64,000 bases of DNA from assembly GCF_009905375.1 (NCBI RefSeq), contig NC_133649.1:223965275-224029274 (forward strand), in the 5' to 3' direction. Below the pieces are notes generated by a model. It was not told the origin of the DNA. It made no database searches and was given only the letters and a program-made list of their open reading frames with translations. Below, in pieces: positions 43,791-56,031 of this stretch; position 1 is the first letter of the stretch; every line of letters begins with the position of its first letter. Origin of the DNA: Apium graveolens. Taxonomy: Eukaryota; Streptophyta; Magnoliopsida; Apiales; Apiaceae. Position numbers and translations under genes: made by a program.

Positions 43791-45161
43791 TTCATTATGA
43801 AATTATGCACAAGTTCTGATTGATGATGTCAAAACTTTATCTAAATGCAGAACCCAATTTTCCCATCTGATCTTCTTTTATGAGTTGCATTTAGATTTAC
43901 TCTCCCTTCTCCCCCTATCAAGAAAAGAATATTATTATCTGGCAACATCCATTAGCTGTTTTGGCATTTAGATATATTCTCCCCCTTTTTGACATTATCT
44001 TCAGAAAGAAAGATCCAGCTAGATGCACATTGTTCAAGCTTTGTCAATGTTCATTTAGAACACTATCAGCAGCTTCACGCTTTAGTGAAGTCTGTAGTGA
44101 TGAGTTTATCAAGTGGAATAGAATAGGAAATTCCTAAGCTCTCTGTTCTTTTGAATAAGTAGTCTCACTACTTCTCACTACACTAGCTTCATGACTTTTA
44201 AGAGTCAGAGTAACCTCACAAGGATTGCTAAATCCAGACACTCATCTACCTCTCCTTTTGCCATGAAGGATCCTACCTCTCTTATTTTCTGTGATTCTCT
44301 CAATCTTTTCTCACATTATCACATGAAAGGCTCAATTGTCGTTTGTCCTACAGAAATAAGAGGTGGCTGAGAAGAGTTAATATGTGATCATATGATTAGG
44401 GGAAATCCATATAGGTCTAATCATACTCATTTCACCAGAAGAGTGAGTGCATAAGCATCTGTGACTGGGGTCACAGTTTGACTCACAGATTGCACTGTGG
44501 TTATGATAGTGTGTTGTCCTCCACTTATAGTGGGAACCTCCAATTGAATTGGAGGGGATTTGACTGGGTTACTGTCATATGTACCAGCCTCAAACCCTTG
44601 TGTGTCTTGCAACACACTGACACTTGAATGTGCTATGCTTGCCTGTCTCATGACATTATCATAGGCAATTGTACTTCTAGCTCTTACTGCTAAGGCAGCT
44701 TTTACTAGAGTTATGAGGGGAGTTCTTCCTTCTTGAGGAACCTCCAATTGAATTGGAGAGGATTTAGATAGCTCCCCCTCAGGAGTACTACCCTCAAACC
44801 TATCAGTTTTTTAAGACTATTTTGCATATGAAAGTGCATTAGTGATATTCATGAAAAATCGATAAGTTTCCCTATTTGTGATACCAGTTTCTTTTTCTCA
44901 AACAACAAAACAACTGAAGAACATTCTGGGGATTTTGTCCTTTTGTAAAATAGGTTCCTTTTGAGAGTTACCTGAGTGGGATTGTGTTTGAGTTTGTGTT
45001 TGTGTTGCTGTGCTTTGGTGAACTGCAGTTTGGTTTTGAAATGTTTTAGCTGCAGTTTTAGCACTAATACCTGCGGATAGATTATCTAAATTTCTTATTG
45101 TGTTGGACCTGTAATGCATTGAACAAATGTACCCTTTTTGAGTTTCATTAGACAAAGACAT
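43791..45161 (-). pseudogene. ORF3 remnant of element F
   Basis: ATG at 45161 (MSLSNETQKGYICSMHYRSN), then a Gln/Thr run (T-Q-T-Q-T-Q-T-Q) and a stop at 44898. A second piece at 44747-44427 has the segment KSPPIQLEVP; a near copy of its DNA lies at 44739-44770, showing a small internal duplication. From 44427 down to the polypurine tract only scraps are readable, including K-K-G-E-N near 43985. G' keeps about 2 kb of ORF3 in the same place, so F has lost much of its gene. Function unknown. Confidence 0.55.
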
Positions 45162-45337
45162 TGTAAGATATTTTAGTTTTAAGCATTATTGCAGAGAAGA
45201 CAATATTCAATACAGATATAAGCACATAGGAATCATTACACAAACAAAAGAATGCTTAGAGAAGAATTTTGATTTTTATTAATAAAGGAAAAAGAGTACA
45301 TTAAGACATAGATTCAACAAGTAAATCCTAATCCTAA

Positions 45338-45706
45338 CTACTCTAGTTTGGACTTCTTCTTCTCTGCCTCCAAGCTCCTTGCCCTGCGCTGATAAGCTCT
45401 GGACATGGAGTGTGCAAGAGAAATGATTCTCTCCTGCAACTCCAGAGCAGCAAGGCGTTGCTGCTCAGCTACTTTTGCACGTCTCTCCTGCTCGAGAGAG
45501 ACTTTCATCTCAAAGAAAAGGATGTTGAGTTGATCATCCCATGAGAGTTCATCAAAGATCTCTCTTGGAATATCAAAGGGGCTACAAACAACCCCCCTGA
45601 GACAGACACGGAGTCCGAAGGGATCAAAGTAAACTTGGTCTTCATCTAAATGATCAACAGGCTTATAAGCTCCATGATTAAGTCTGTAAAAGACCGGGGC
45701 ATCCAT
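45338..45706 (-). CDS. small acidic/coiled-coil ORF between pol and ORF3 (element F)
   Basis: 122 codons from ATG (MDAPVFYRLNHGAYKPVDHL) to TAG, uninterrupted. The first half carries D-I-P-R-E-I-F-D-E-L and L-N-I-L-F-F-E-M; the second half is a charged coiled coil (LEQERRAKVAEQQRLAALEL ending KKKSKLE). G encodes a related protein at the same place (63829 onward: A-I-P-D-E-I-W-D, L-L-F-F-Y-M-D, E-R-L-E-E-E-R-L). It is not pol or gag and I do not recognise a named family. Two independent families keeping it makes translation plausible. It may also be the first exon or first cistron of ORF3, which begins about 180 bp downstream. Confidence 0.55.
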   Translation of the reverse strand: MDAPVFYRLNHGAYKPVDHLDEDQVYFDPFGLRVCLRGVVCSPFDIPREIFDELSWDDQLNILFFEMKVSLEQERRAKVAEQQRLAALELQERIISLAHSMSRAYQRRARSLEAEKKKSKLE

Positions 45707-47075
45707 TTGAGAGAGAGAGATAGAGAGAGAGATGAACAGGAGGTGAGTTTGAAATCAGATGTTTGTTGAGAATAGCAGAGTGATGAATGATATAGAGTGA
45801 AGCATTTTAATTTATATAGGGAGTAAAAATAGAAACCAATAGACTCTTGAGTTGCCCGGATAATAAGAGTAATAATCACATAAGCACATTTGACAGTTAG
45901 AAATGACTAGTTACTATTCCCCATGCAAGTACTCAAGAATATTAGTTCACTATTTAGAATAATTGTTCCCCATGCAAATAAACAAGTACTCCCTACAAAA
46001 AAAATACTCATATCAGCATATAGTCAAATAATTTAACCACTATCAGCATACTCAAAACAACACAAATAATGTACTAGTCTACCAACATTAGACTAACCCA
46101 TTTTCACATAAACAAGAAATCAATATGTAAATGTGTCAATAAGTCGGAGAAATTAGAGACAAAGTATGTCAAAAGTATTTTTCTGAACAGAATTTATGAA
46201 TTAAATTTATTCAGTTTTTTCATACTTTTTGCTTCTTTTGATCTGTTATTTATTAACTTCATATACTGAGGATATGAAGTAATAAATATTCAGTTTTTTT
46301 AGAATTTTAAAAAAATCCAAGTTCAAATTAATCGAGAAGTCTGGGTATTTATAGTGAAAGTGGATGACTTGTCGAGAACTCAAAAATAGACATTTGGAGT
46401 TGCCTATTGAGAAGTCATTTTGAGAAATGAAGTACATGTTGAGAAGTCATTTTAAATCACTCTTATAGAGAACTCAAACTTGACTTATCGAAATATCAAA
46501 TAAATACCCAGTTTGTCCCCAAAAATGGACTGAAATAATTCTAACTTTTATTTGAATAAATTCAAAATAAAATTAGAATTCATTTTCCAAAAGTATTTTA
46601 CCAAAATAATTTATCAATTTAAATTATCTCAGTTCTGAGTTATTGATAAGTTAAAGGATTGTACTTGTAGAGAACTCTGTGAATGAACATTATTAGAGAA
46701 CTTTACAAGGACTTATCGATAAGTCATTTTAAACCTATCGAGATGTCAGTAAGTTGACTTATCGAGGACTCACTCGAGAAGTCCTAAAGTGACTTGTCGA
46801 GAAGTCAATTTATACTTATCGAGAACTCAGTTTTCTAAATACTTTTGGTTATTGTAATTCTGCCTGAGTTAATTTTACATATTAAGGATGTAAATTAACA
46901 ACTAAGCAGTTTACTCAGAATTTGAAAATTTTCAAGTTAATTAAATTTGAAAAACAAATATGTAGAGATTTCTCAAATATTAATAATTCATATTTCAGTT
47001 AATTTCTAATTTAATTAAATTAACTTTGATTTACTGGAGATTAATCAGCTGCAAAACATTTGTTGAGTTCTTGCC
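45707..47075 (-). other. pol-to-small-ORF spacer of F with TCGAGAA words
   Basis: No gene. Two stretches (46330-46500 and 46620-46835) hold many copies of ACTTATCGAGAACTC, ACTTGTCGAGAAGTC and related words in both senses. A GA-rich run AGAGAGAGAGATAGAGAGAG sits just above the small ORF (45709-45735). Confidence 0.55.
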
Positions 47076-50000
47076 TTATGATGAAGAATTGAGTATTCCA
47101 ATTTCACCTACAAGTCTAGTGAAAGTTTCTTCATCCAAAGGTTTAGTAAAAATGTCAGCTAGTTTTCTGTTGGTACAAAAATGAGCTCAATGGTACCATT
47201 AGTAGCATGTTCTCTAATGAAATGGTACCTCACATCAATTTGCTTTGTCCTAGAATGATTAACTGGATTAGCTACTATGGATATAGCACTAGTATTATCA
47301 CACATGATAGGAATTTTGTGTAACACTAGGCCATAATCCATTAGCTGATTTCTAATCCAAAGCACTTGAGCACAACAACTCCCTGCAGCTATGTATTCAG
47401 CTTCAGCTATAGAAGTTAATACAGATTGTTGTTTCTTGCTATACCAAGATACAAGTCTTTGTCCAAGAAATTGACAGCTTCCACTGGTACTCTTTCTGTC
47501 AACCCTGCATCCATCAAAATCTGCATATGTGTATCCAATAGCTTCAAAACCAGTTCCCTTAGGATACCATAATCCCAAGTTTGGAATTTCCTTCAAATAT
47601 CTGAAAATCCTCTTTACGGCCATCAAATGTGATTCTTTTGGATTGGCTTGAAATCTTGCATATAGACATATTACAAACATGATGTTTGGTCTACTTGCTG
47701 TCAAGTAAAGTAATGATCCAATCATCCCTCTATAGCTTGAGATATCTACACTCTTGCCCTTTTTATCTTCATCCAACCTTGTTGCAGTAGACATAGGTGT
47801 AGATGCAGGTGAACAATCAACCATTTCAAACTTTTTCAAAGGATTCTTGACATATTTAGTTTGGCTGATGAAGATACCATCACTTCTTTGGCTGACTTGA
47901 AGTCCAAGAAAGTAACTCAGTTCCCCCATCATACTCATTTCATATTCACTTTGCATAAGCTTGGAAAATCTTTGGCACAACTTCTCATTAGTAGAACCAA
48001 ATATAATATCATCTACATAGATCTGAACTAGGATCATATCTTCATCATATTTCTTGTAGAAGAGAGTCTTGTCTATGGTTCCTCTAGTAAAATCATGCTT
48101 CAATAGAAAATTTGATAGTGTGTCATACCAAGCTCTAGGTGCCTGTTTTAGTCCATAAAGAGTCTTGAGTAACTTATACACAAAGTTGGGAAATTTTGGA
48201 TCCTCAAAGCCAAGAGGTTGTTGCACATAAACTTCTTCTTCTAGCTCACCATTCAGAAAGGCACTTTTGACATCCATTTGATACACTTTAAAATTTGAAT
48301 GTGCAGCAAATGCTAGAAAAATTCTTATAGCTTCAAGTCTTACAACAGGAGCAAAAGTTTCATCATAATCAATCCCTTCTTCTTGTGAGTAGCCTTTTGC
48401 AACCAACCTTGCTTTGTTTCTGATAACTATACCATTTTCATCCATTTTGTTCCGGAACACCCATTTTGTTCCAATAATGCTTCTTTTATTTGGTGCAGGA
48501 ACTAACTTCCAGACTTTGTTTCTTTCAAACTGATTCAGCTCTTCCTGCATGGCAGATATCCGGTCCGGATCCAGCAGAGCTTCATCAATTTTCTTAGGCT
48601 CTACTTGAGACAGAAAACATATATGTAGGCACTCATTAGCAGTTGCACATCTAGTCCTCACACCAGCAGTAGGATCACCAATAATTGCTTCTCTAGTGTG
48701 ATTTCAATCCCATTTTCTAGTGTGAGTTTGTTGACTGGTGTCTTCATTATTTTCTCCATTATTAGTATGACTGGTAGATCCTTCTTCTCTTTCTCCCCCT
48801 GAGTTTGTGCCATCAAGATCAGGTGTTTGAGATGAGCTTCCATTACCATGATTTCCCTGTTCAGTAGACTCTTCATTCATCATTTGTTGTGCATTGACTT
48901 CATCTTCTCCATCAGAATCACTATCAATATTGAGGTTTTCAAATGTAAGGGCTTCAGCTTCTTTATCATCAAGGCATTCCAAGCCTGGACATTTGTCATC
49001 ATCAAAGGTCACATATGTGTTTTCCATAATCTTCTTTTGATTAATCACATAGACTTTGTAGGCTGTTATTTCCAGTGAATATCCCAGAAAAATTGCTTCA
49101 AAGACCTTTGAGTCAAATTTTCCCACATAATCATAATTATCTTTCAAAATGTAACACTTGCTTCCAAACACATGAAGATGCTTTACAGTAGGCTTTCTCT
49201 TGGATATGATTGAGTAGGGTGACTTGCCATGTGCCTTGTTGATGAGATATTTGTTCTGAGTATAACATGCAGTGTTGACATCCTCTTCCCAGAAACTTGT
49301 TGGCATCTTGCAGCATTATTCTAGCAGCTTCAACCAATGTTTTGTTCTTTCTTTTAACTACTCCATTTTATTGAGGTGTCCTGGCAGCTGAGAATTCTTG
49401 AACAATGCCTTTGTCTTTGCAGAATTCAGTTAATGTAGCATTTCTGAATTATGTTCCATTGTCACTTCTCAGTCTTTTCACACAATTGAAATCTTCAGCC
49501 TGCTTTTCTATCTTCTTGATGTGCTCAATTATGATATGTGGAGTTTCATCTTTAAAGTACATGAACTCTACCCAAGTGTATCTTGAGAAATTATCCACCA
49601 TCACAACTGCATATCTGTTCCTTGAGATTGATAAGACATTTACTGGTCCAAACAAGTCCATGTGAATAAGTTGCAAGGGTGCACTAATAGAATTCACAGT
49701 TTTTGACTTGTGACTAGATCTTTTTATCTTTCCTTTCTGACAAGCTTCACGGACTTCAACTTGAGCAAACTCCAGCTTGGGCATGTCTCTTACTAACTCC
49801 TTTTTGACTAACTTGTTAATTGCCTTAAAATTCAAGTGAGACAACTTCTTATGCCATAGCTTGCTTTGTTCTTCAGATGCTTTGGTGTAGAAGCAACAAA
49901 TACCATCCTTATTTATTGAGTCCAAGTCTGCAACAAACAAGCTTCCTTTCTTTGCTCCTTTCAGAGCAATTTCACCAGTTTTCTTGCTGATAAAGGTACA

Positions 50001-50279
50001 TTCTTCTTTGTTGAATAAAACTTCAAAGCCTTTGTCTGCAAATTGGCTGACACTGAGAAGATTCACCTCAAGACCAGCTACTAATGCTACATCATCAATG
50101 ACAATATTTTCAAAAACAATCTTGCCATATCTCATTGTGAATCCCTTGCTGTTGTCTCCAAATGTCACCAATGGGCCATCTTTTTCCTCGAACTGTGATA
50201 GCAGGGCCTTATCACCTGTCATATGTCTGGAACATTCACTGTCAATGATCCATATGACTTTCTTCACTTTACCCTGCAC
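47076..50279 (-). pseudogene. pol: pol of element F: protease, integrase, RT, RNase H
   Basis: Protease D-S-E-C-S-R-H-M-T-G (50250 region) has Glu where the D-S-G active site needs Gly. Pre-integrase: W-H-K-K-L-S-H-L-N ... E-A-C-Q-K-G-K, first Cys of the C-x2-C lost. Integrase: H-M-D-L-F-G-P-V, R-S-D-N-G-T (49449), then stops at about 49447 and 49370 and a frame change near 49310. RT and RNase H occupy one 500-codon frame (48661-47159): [24 protein letters not shown] (48008-48019), and RNase H with T-Y-A-D in place of [12 protein letters not shown] and C-D-N-T-S-A. A one-base loss near 47157 shifts the last residues; the end is the TAA at 47076-47078. Substituted active sites argue against autonomous activity of this copy. 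Confidence 0.88.
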
Positions 50280-50289
50280 ACAATGAGAT

Positions 50290-52590
50290 TCAGGTGTGTT
50301 TAGTAACCCAAGCAGTGTTGGGTACTTTCTTCTTATTAACTGATTTAGCAGAAGTAGAGTGATTTATTTCAGATAAAATAGAGTTCAATAATTGTTGTGC
50401 ATTTTCCCTTTCTGATGTAGACTCAATTTGTATTTCTTTTAGGTCTACTCTCAGTTTATGACAACTCTTCATCACTTTCAAGTTGCAAGGGATGCAATCA
50501 AACTTATCACGGAATGAGTAGGGATCATCTAAATCTGCTTCATTGTATTTGCAAGTTCCTTCAGTTGGCTTACTAACACCCTTTTTACAAAGTTGAGTTA
50601 GATGATTTGTAGAACTACATATTCCACACTTCTTGCCAGGAATATCTACAGCATAGTTCAAATTGTTGCTTTTATTTTTCCCAATTCTTCCACTTTTATT
50701 TTTCTTCTTCTTACTTGCATCTTCAATCTTGGTTTCTTTGACAGGAGTTTTGGTATTTTGGTTATCCAAAAGATTTTCTTCATCCTTGGAAGATTGAATT
50801 GAATCTGCCTTCTTCTTTTCATTATCCTCATCTGCAATTTCTTGCTTGATAATCAATTCTTATTCACTGAAGTTTACCTCACAAGTCTTAAATACTGGTG
50901 ACCCAACATTTTTCAGCATTGCTGTAACATTTTCACTATTTGTTGTTTTTTCTCTATCACCAGTGTTTTTCTTCTTGTTGTTTAAGGAATTATAATCAAG
51001 ACCAATGGCAATGTTTGCACATGGTTTGTTTTTCTCATGGTACTGACCAACCAATTCAGATGCATTCTTGAAGGACTTCAACTTTACTTTACTTCACTTT
51101 TCTCCAGTTTTTCTCTTAGCACAGCCTCAATCTCATTTGCACACTTGAGCTTGTTTTTCAGATAGCCATTTTCTTGTTTCAAGGCTTCAAGCTCCACTAT
51201 CAACAATTCAGCTTCTTGTTTTTCACTTTCAAGCTTCTCATTTAACTTTGTTAATCTGCTAACTTCTTCATTAGCAGCAACCATGCTTGTATAAATGTAA
51301 ATATTTATGTGCTCATCTTTTTAACAGTTTCCTTATATTGATTCTCATTTAAATCAGTGGAGGTAAGAGTTGGTACATGTGATTTAGATGAGGATGATTC
51401 ACCTTGCTCCAAGTCCATGAGTGCATAGTTTCCAAGTTCTTCATCTTCATCATTTTCAAAATCATCCCAACTTTTACCTTCTGCAATATAAGCTTTGCTT
51501 TGTTGTTTCTTCAGAAGAGCTTCATACTTTGCTTCAAGTTCAAGATAAGTCTTATCTTTCTTTGCCTTCTTGGGTTTCCTGCATTCTGTAGCAAAGTGGC
51601 CTAGTTCATCGCAGCTGAAGCACCTTATATTAGATCTGTCAACAGATCCAGTTTTGTAACCACTTTTGCTATCAGAATTATACTTCCCTTTCTCTTTCCA
51701 GCTGTTGTCTTTGTTAAAAGATTGTCCTTTACTTTTGAAGTATCTTGGCTTTCTTACTCTAATATTAGAGAATTTTCTAGCCAGATAGGCCATTGACTGA
51801 TCTAGCTCATCCAGTTCTTCAAGAGTGTAGAACTCATCCTTTTCCAATTCTAGTATGACTTGCTCCTGTGAATCAATTATTCTCTGCTCACTTGTTGAGG
51901 CAACTCAGGTATGAGATCTGGGTTCATCATTGGTTGTTTGGCCTTCATTTACTATTAAAGTACTTGAACCATCTACAACATGTCCTTGGCCAGATCTCAA
52001 TGATTGCCTTTGAATCATCTCTAGTTTATAGGTTTTGAGAATTCCATATAGAACTTTAGATTTACCTCTTCAGCTTCATAGTACTTGTCATGAAGCTTCA
52101 AGTCATTTATCAGCTTATTAAATATTTCAAACACTTCAGTAATGTTTTCCTTGGGCTTAGCCATGAAACCCTCATACTGTGAAATTAGTATTCTTCTTTG
52201 ATTAGATCTAACTTCCTCAGTTCCTTCACAGAGTATTTCAATCTTCTCCCATATTTGCTTAGCAGTGTCACGGTTGACAATGTTGTTGTACATCACATTG
52301 TCAATTGACTCAATCAATATCAATTGTAAGCTGCTGTCCAGGGAGACTTTCTCCTTTTCAGGGTCAGAATACTCAGCTGGATCTTTAGGAGCATAATGAG
52401 CTGGTATGAACATGTCTTGATCTATAGATTCCTCAACTCTTACCATAGGAGTGAATGGTCCATTCTTGAGAATCTGAACATAGAGTGGATTGGCCATCTT
52501 GATAAACAGCATCATTTTCTTTTTCCAAAGAGTGTAGTTAGCTTTGTCAAAGGTAGGAATTTTGATGCTACCGATTTTCTGTGTATTCAT
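50290..52590 (-). pseudogene. gag: gag of element F, two zinc knuckles and a coiled coil
   Basis: ATG at 52590 (MNTQKIGSIKIPTFDKANYT), 38 bases inside the primer site. The capsid-like domain 52590-52021 includes N-R-D-T-A-K-Q-I-W-E-K-I and R-R-I-L-I-S-Q-Y-E-G-F. The first knuckle is C-F-S-C-D-E-L-G-H-F-A-T-E-C (about 51635-51590), the coiled coil 51284-51084 (R-L-T-K-L-N-E-K-L-E-S-E-K), and the second knuckle C-G-I-C-S-S-T-N-H-L-T-Q-L-C (about 50628-50587). It ends at a stop 50290-50292 after W-V-T-K-H-T, just before pol and in another frame. Stops or frame changes near 52020, 51300 and 51080 break it. Very long gag proteins with such a second part are a SIRE feature. Confidence 0.85.
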
Positions 52591-52628
52591 TCTTCCAAGA
52601 TCTTGAATCTGTTTTCTTTCAGATTTTT

Positions 52629-52639
52629 CTCTGATACCA
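52629..52639 (-). other. primer-binding site of element F
   Basis: TGGTATCAGAG on the - strand two bases from the LTR end, complementary to initiator tRNA-Met. Confidence 0.92.
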
Positions 52640-52641
52640 CT

Positions 52642-54103
52642 TGTTAGGTAATGAACCACACACAGAGGGGGGGTGAATGTGTTTTTCTGATTTTAGGCTT
52701 TTCTTGAAAGATAATGGTTGAACAAAGTAAATTAAATCTTGTATAGAAAAGTGTTCATGCAGAAATTAAACTTGCGCAAAATAATGAACACAGATCTTCA
52801 AAACTCACTTAATTTTTGTATTAAAAATTAAGATGCTTTGCTACAAAATTTCTAAGCTCTTCGAAGTTAAAGAGCTCGGCTTTTTCTCGAAAGTGTTACA
52901 AGAATTTTGATCTAAATTGTTACTTCTAACTAGAAGACCAGTTTTAAATTTATAGCTCAGTTAACTGCTGGTTTACACAGTGGATAATAAACATGCTATT
53001 AGCTTTTCTAAACTGTCACTTGTCATTTCTATTAATAGAAAAGAAAATCTTCTATTTCTGGCTTAGCATATCTTTAGTATCCCGTGTTTACTTTAATCTT
53101 CCTCTATCAGTTAATCTATTCCATTGATCTTGCACACACTTCAAGCTGCTTTTTGTAGACTTGTCAATCCAGTTATTGGATTGTTTGTTGATTATTTATC
53201 TTGGATATTAAACTGATCTGCAATTCTGTACTTTGAGACTGTACTTCGAGATCTCCAGTTTGATATATTTGAACACTTGATATCTCGATAAGTACAAAGG
53301 CTTATCGAGATCTCTAGTACTCCATAATGAGTTTGGCTTGTAGAGGTCTTTAGCTCATCGAGATCTCTAGTCTTCATAACTTTACTTTACTTGTAGATAT
53401 CTCTGAGTTCTCAAATGGATATAGACTTATCGATAACTCTGAGTTCTCTAGTGAAAGAATGACTTGTCGATATCTTTTTGAGTTCTCGAGTAGCTTTCCT
53501 GACTTCTCTACTCCTGGTGGATATTGCTTATCCATTGAGTAGATATATAGCTCATCCATCGAGTAGATATATAGCTTATCCGTCGAGTAGATATTGTTCA
53601 TCCGTCGAGTAGATGTTGTTCATCCATCGAGTAGATATATAGCTCATCCGTCGAGTAGATATTTCTTATCCGTCGGTACTCTCTGGATTTTAAATGACTT
53701 CTCGATAAGTCATTCTGGAGTTCTCGAATGACTTCTCTATAACATTAAATCTGTGACTTGTAGAGATCTTGACTTAAAACATTTTTCTCCAAACAGATTT
53801 ATTCAACTCCAAGCTTCTTCAAAATTCTTCCGAGGCGTGATCTTTTTTATCTTCTTCCAGATACAATCCTTGGCTTGATACTGTTTTAGGAAAAAGACTC
53901 CAGTCTGCTCTTTTGCATTTTTACAGACTTTAAGTGTTACAAGTACAAAATACAAATTTAGATAACAATACAACTAACTTAGGGTTGTCCCCAAGCTTAA
54001 CTGATTACTGAAAATAACTATTCATTAATCTTCCACTCAGATCATAGATGCTAATGACATTGTTAGCTTTGGTAAACTTTGACATCATCTATTATATATT
54101 AGA
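52642..54103 (-). repeat. 5' LTR of element F
   Basis: 1,462 bp, TGTTAGGTAATG ... ATATATTAGA on +. The last dinucleotide is GA where the 3' LTR has CA, so the outer end has mutated. It holds CTTATCGAGATCTC-type words at 53210-53500, a seven-copy array of the ~24-bp ATCCGTCGAG unit at 53518-53665, and ACTTCTCGATAAGTC words at 53690-53770. Confidence 0.92.
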
Positions 54104-56031
54104 AATAGTACCTCTTGTGAAGTGATTTTCTAAGAGAAACTTTGATAAAGTATCATACCAGGCTCTAGATGTTTGCTTCAATCCATAAAGTTCTTTCAAA
54201 AGATAGTAGACATATTCTGGAAAATTTGGATTTTCAAAACCAGGAGGCTGACTGACATAGACTTCATCCTCCAAATCTCCATTTAGAAAGGCACTTTTAA
54301 CATCCATTTGATAGACTTTGAAATTGGCATGGGCTGCATAGGATAAGAAAATTATGATGGCTTCAAGTCTTGCAACAGGAGCAAAAGTTTCATTAAAATA
54401 TATTCCTTCTTGTTGATAGTAGCCCTTAGTAACCAATCTAGCTTTGTTCCCGACAACTATGCCATTTTCATCCATCTTGTTTCTGAATACCCACTTGGGG
54501 TCAATAGGATTCTTTCCTTAGGCTCGGGTACCAGCTTCCATACTTTAATCCTCTCAAATTGGTTTAGCTTCCTCTTGCATAGCTAAAACCTAATCAGGAT
54601 CCAACAGAGCTTCTTCTACCTTTTTAGGCTCTTCCTGAGATAGAAAGCTACTATATAGACATTCCTCTTGAGTTGCTTTCCTTGTTTGCACTCTTGAGGA
54701 TACATCACCAATGATCAGTTCAAATGGGTGATCTCTAGTCCATTTTCTCTGTTGAGGTAGATTAGCTCTAGATGAAGAGGCCTCATTGTTGTCTTGATGT
54801 GTGAATGAGTTTTGATTAGAAGAAACTCCCCCTAAGTTTGTGGATCTTTGATTTGAAGAAAGAGTTCTTTCTGTAAGTGATCTATTTTGATTATCAGCTT
54901 CTCTGATTGTTTCAACGGATGATGCACTTTGTATTCCGACAGATGAAGCTGATTATCTTCCAATGGATGATACATTTTGTACCTCGACTGATGCTGAATT
55001 TTGTGCATCATTGGAGATAGACTTTTCTGCATTATCCTTAGCCACTATTTCTTGAACCCTATCATCATCACTGTCATCACAGATTATCTCAACATTGTCA
55101 AATTTGAGGCTATCATGAAAACCTTCATCTTTTAGTCCTTCAATCTTCTTATCATTAAACACAACATGTACATATTCCATAACAATGTTTGTTCTAAGAT
55201 TGTAGACTCTATATGCTTTTCCAACAGCATATCCAACAAAAATTCCTTCATTTGCTTTAGCATCAAACTTTCTATGATGTTCAGTTTGATTCCTTAGAAT
55301 GTAGCATTTGCATCCAAAGACATGAAGAAAATTTAGAGTTGGCTTCCTATTCTTGAACAATTGGTAGGGTGTCATGCATTTTGCTTGATTGACCAAAGAG
55401 ATATTCTGAGTGTAACATGCAGTATTCACAGCGTCAGCCCAAAAATATGTTGGTAACTTTGATTCTTCTAGCATTGTCCTTGCAGCTTCAATAAGAGATC
55501 TGTTTTTCCTTTCCACCGCTCCATTTTGTTGTGGAGTTCTAGCTGCAGAAAACTCATGCATGATCCCATTCTCTTCACAAAATAATCTCATCACAGAATT
55601 CTTGAACTCAATTCCATTGTCACTCCTGATTCTTCTTACTTTGAAATTAGGATGATTGTTGACTTGCCTTATGTGATTGATGATGATTTCACTAGCTTCA
55701 TCTTTGGATTTTAGAAAATATGTCCAAGAGAACTTTGAGAAATCTTCTACAATTACTAGGAAATATCTTTTCCTTGAGATGGATAACACATTGACTGGTC
55801 CAAACAAATCCATGTGTAATAGTTGCAAAGGTTCTTCAATTGTTGAATCGAGCTTCTTTTTGAATGATGCTTTAATCTTCTTTCCTTTCTGGCAGGCATC
55901 ACATAATCCATCCTTTGAAAACTCCATTTGAGGAATACCTCTCACCAATTCTTTCTTGACTAGCTCATTCATGGTCTTGAAGTTTAGATGGGATAGTTTC
56001 TTGTTCCATAGCCAACTTTCATCTTGACTTG
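54104..56031 (-). pseudogene. pol: pol of element E: integrase and RT N-terminus
   Basis: Continues the RT interrupted at 42872. Integrase runs 56031-54953: W-L-W-N-K-K-L-S-H-L-N and C-D-A-C-Q-K-G-K (zinc site), L-H-M-D-L-F-G-P-V, R-S-D-N-G-I-E-F and the third-acid region A-R-T-P-Q-Q-N-G-A-V-E-R-K-N (catalytic D, D, E all present). A long acidic linker follows, where genomic words CAACGGATGATG, CCGACAGATGAAG and CCAATGGATGATAC (54915-54975) lie inside the frame. RT begins near 54560 (V-W-K-L-V-P) with breaks, then 54475-54104: [19 protein letters not shown]. Frame changes occur near 54500 and 54950. The protease side is cut at 56031 by element G. Confidence 0.85.

Larger units (their letters stand above)
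42873..54103 (-). mobile_element. complete SIRE-like copia element F inserted in E
   Basis: 11,231 bp. On the - strand: 5' LTR 54103-52642, primer site, gag, pol, spacer, small ORF, ORF3 remnant, polypurine tract, 3' LTR 43775-42873. The two LTRs are alike except for a 559-bp difference in length. This is the best preserved pol in the window, with long frames, though protease and RNase H active-site residues are changed. It belongs to a family distinct from A/D/E (different LTR, words and ORF3). Confidence 0.9.

Noticed and set aside
45707..45880. Frame on the - strand overlapping the small ORF of F
   Set aside because: Its C-terminal half is the GA-repeat leader and another frame of the small ORF; no support from G.
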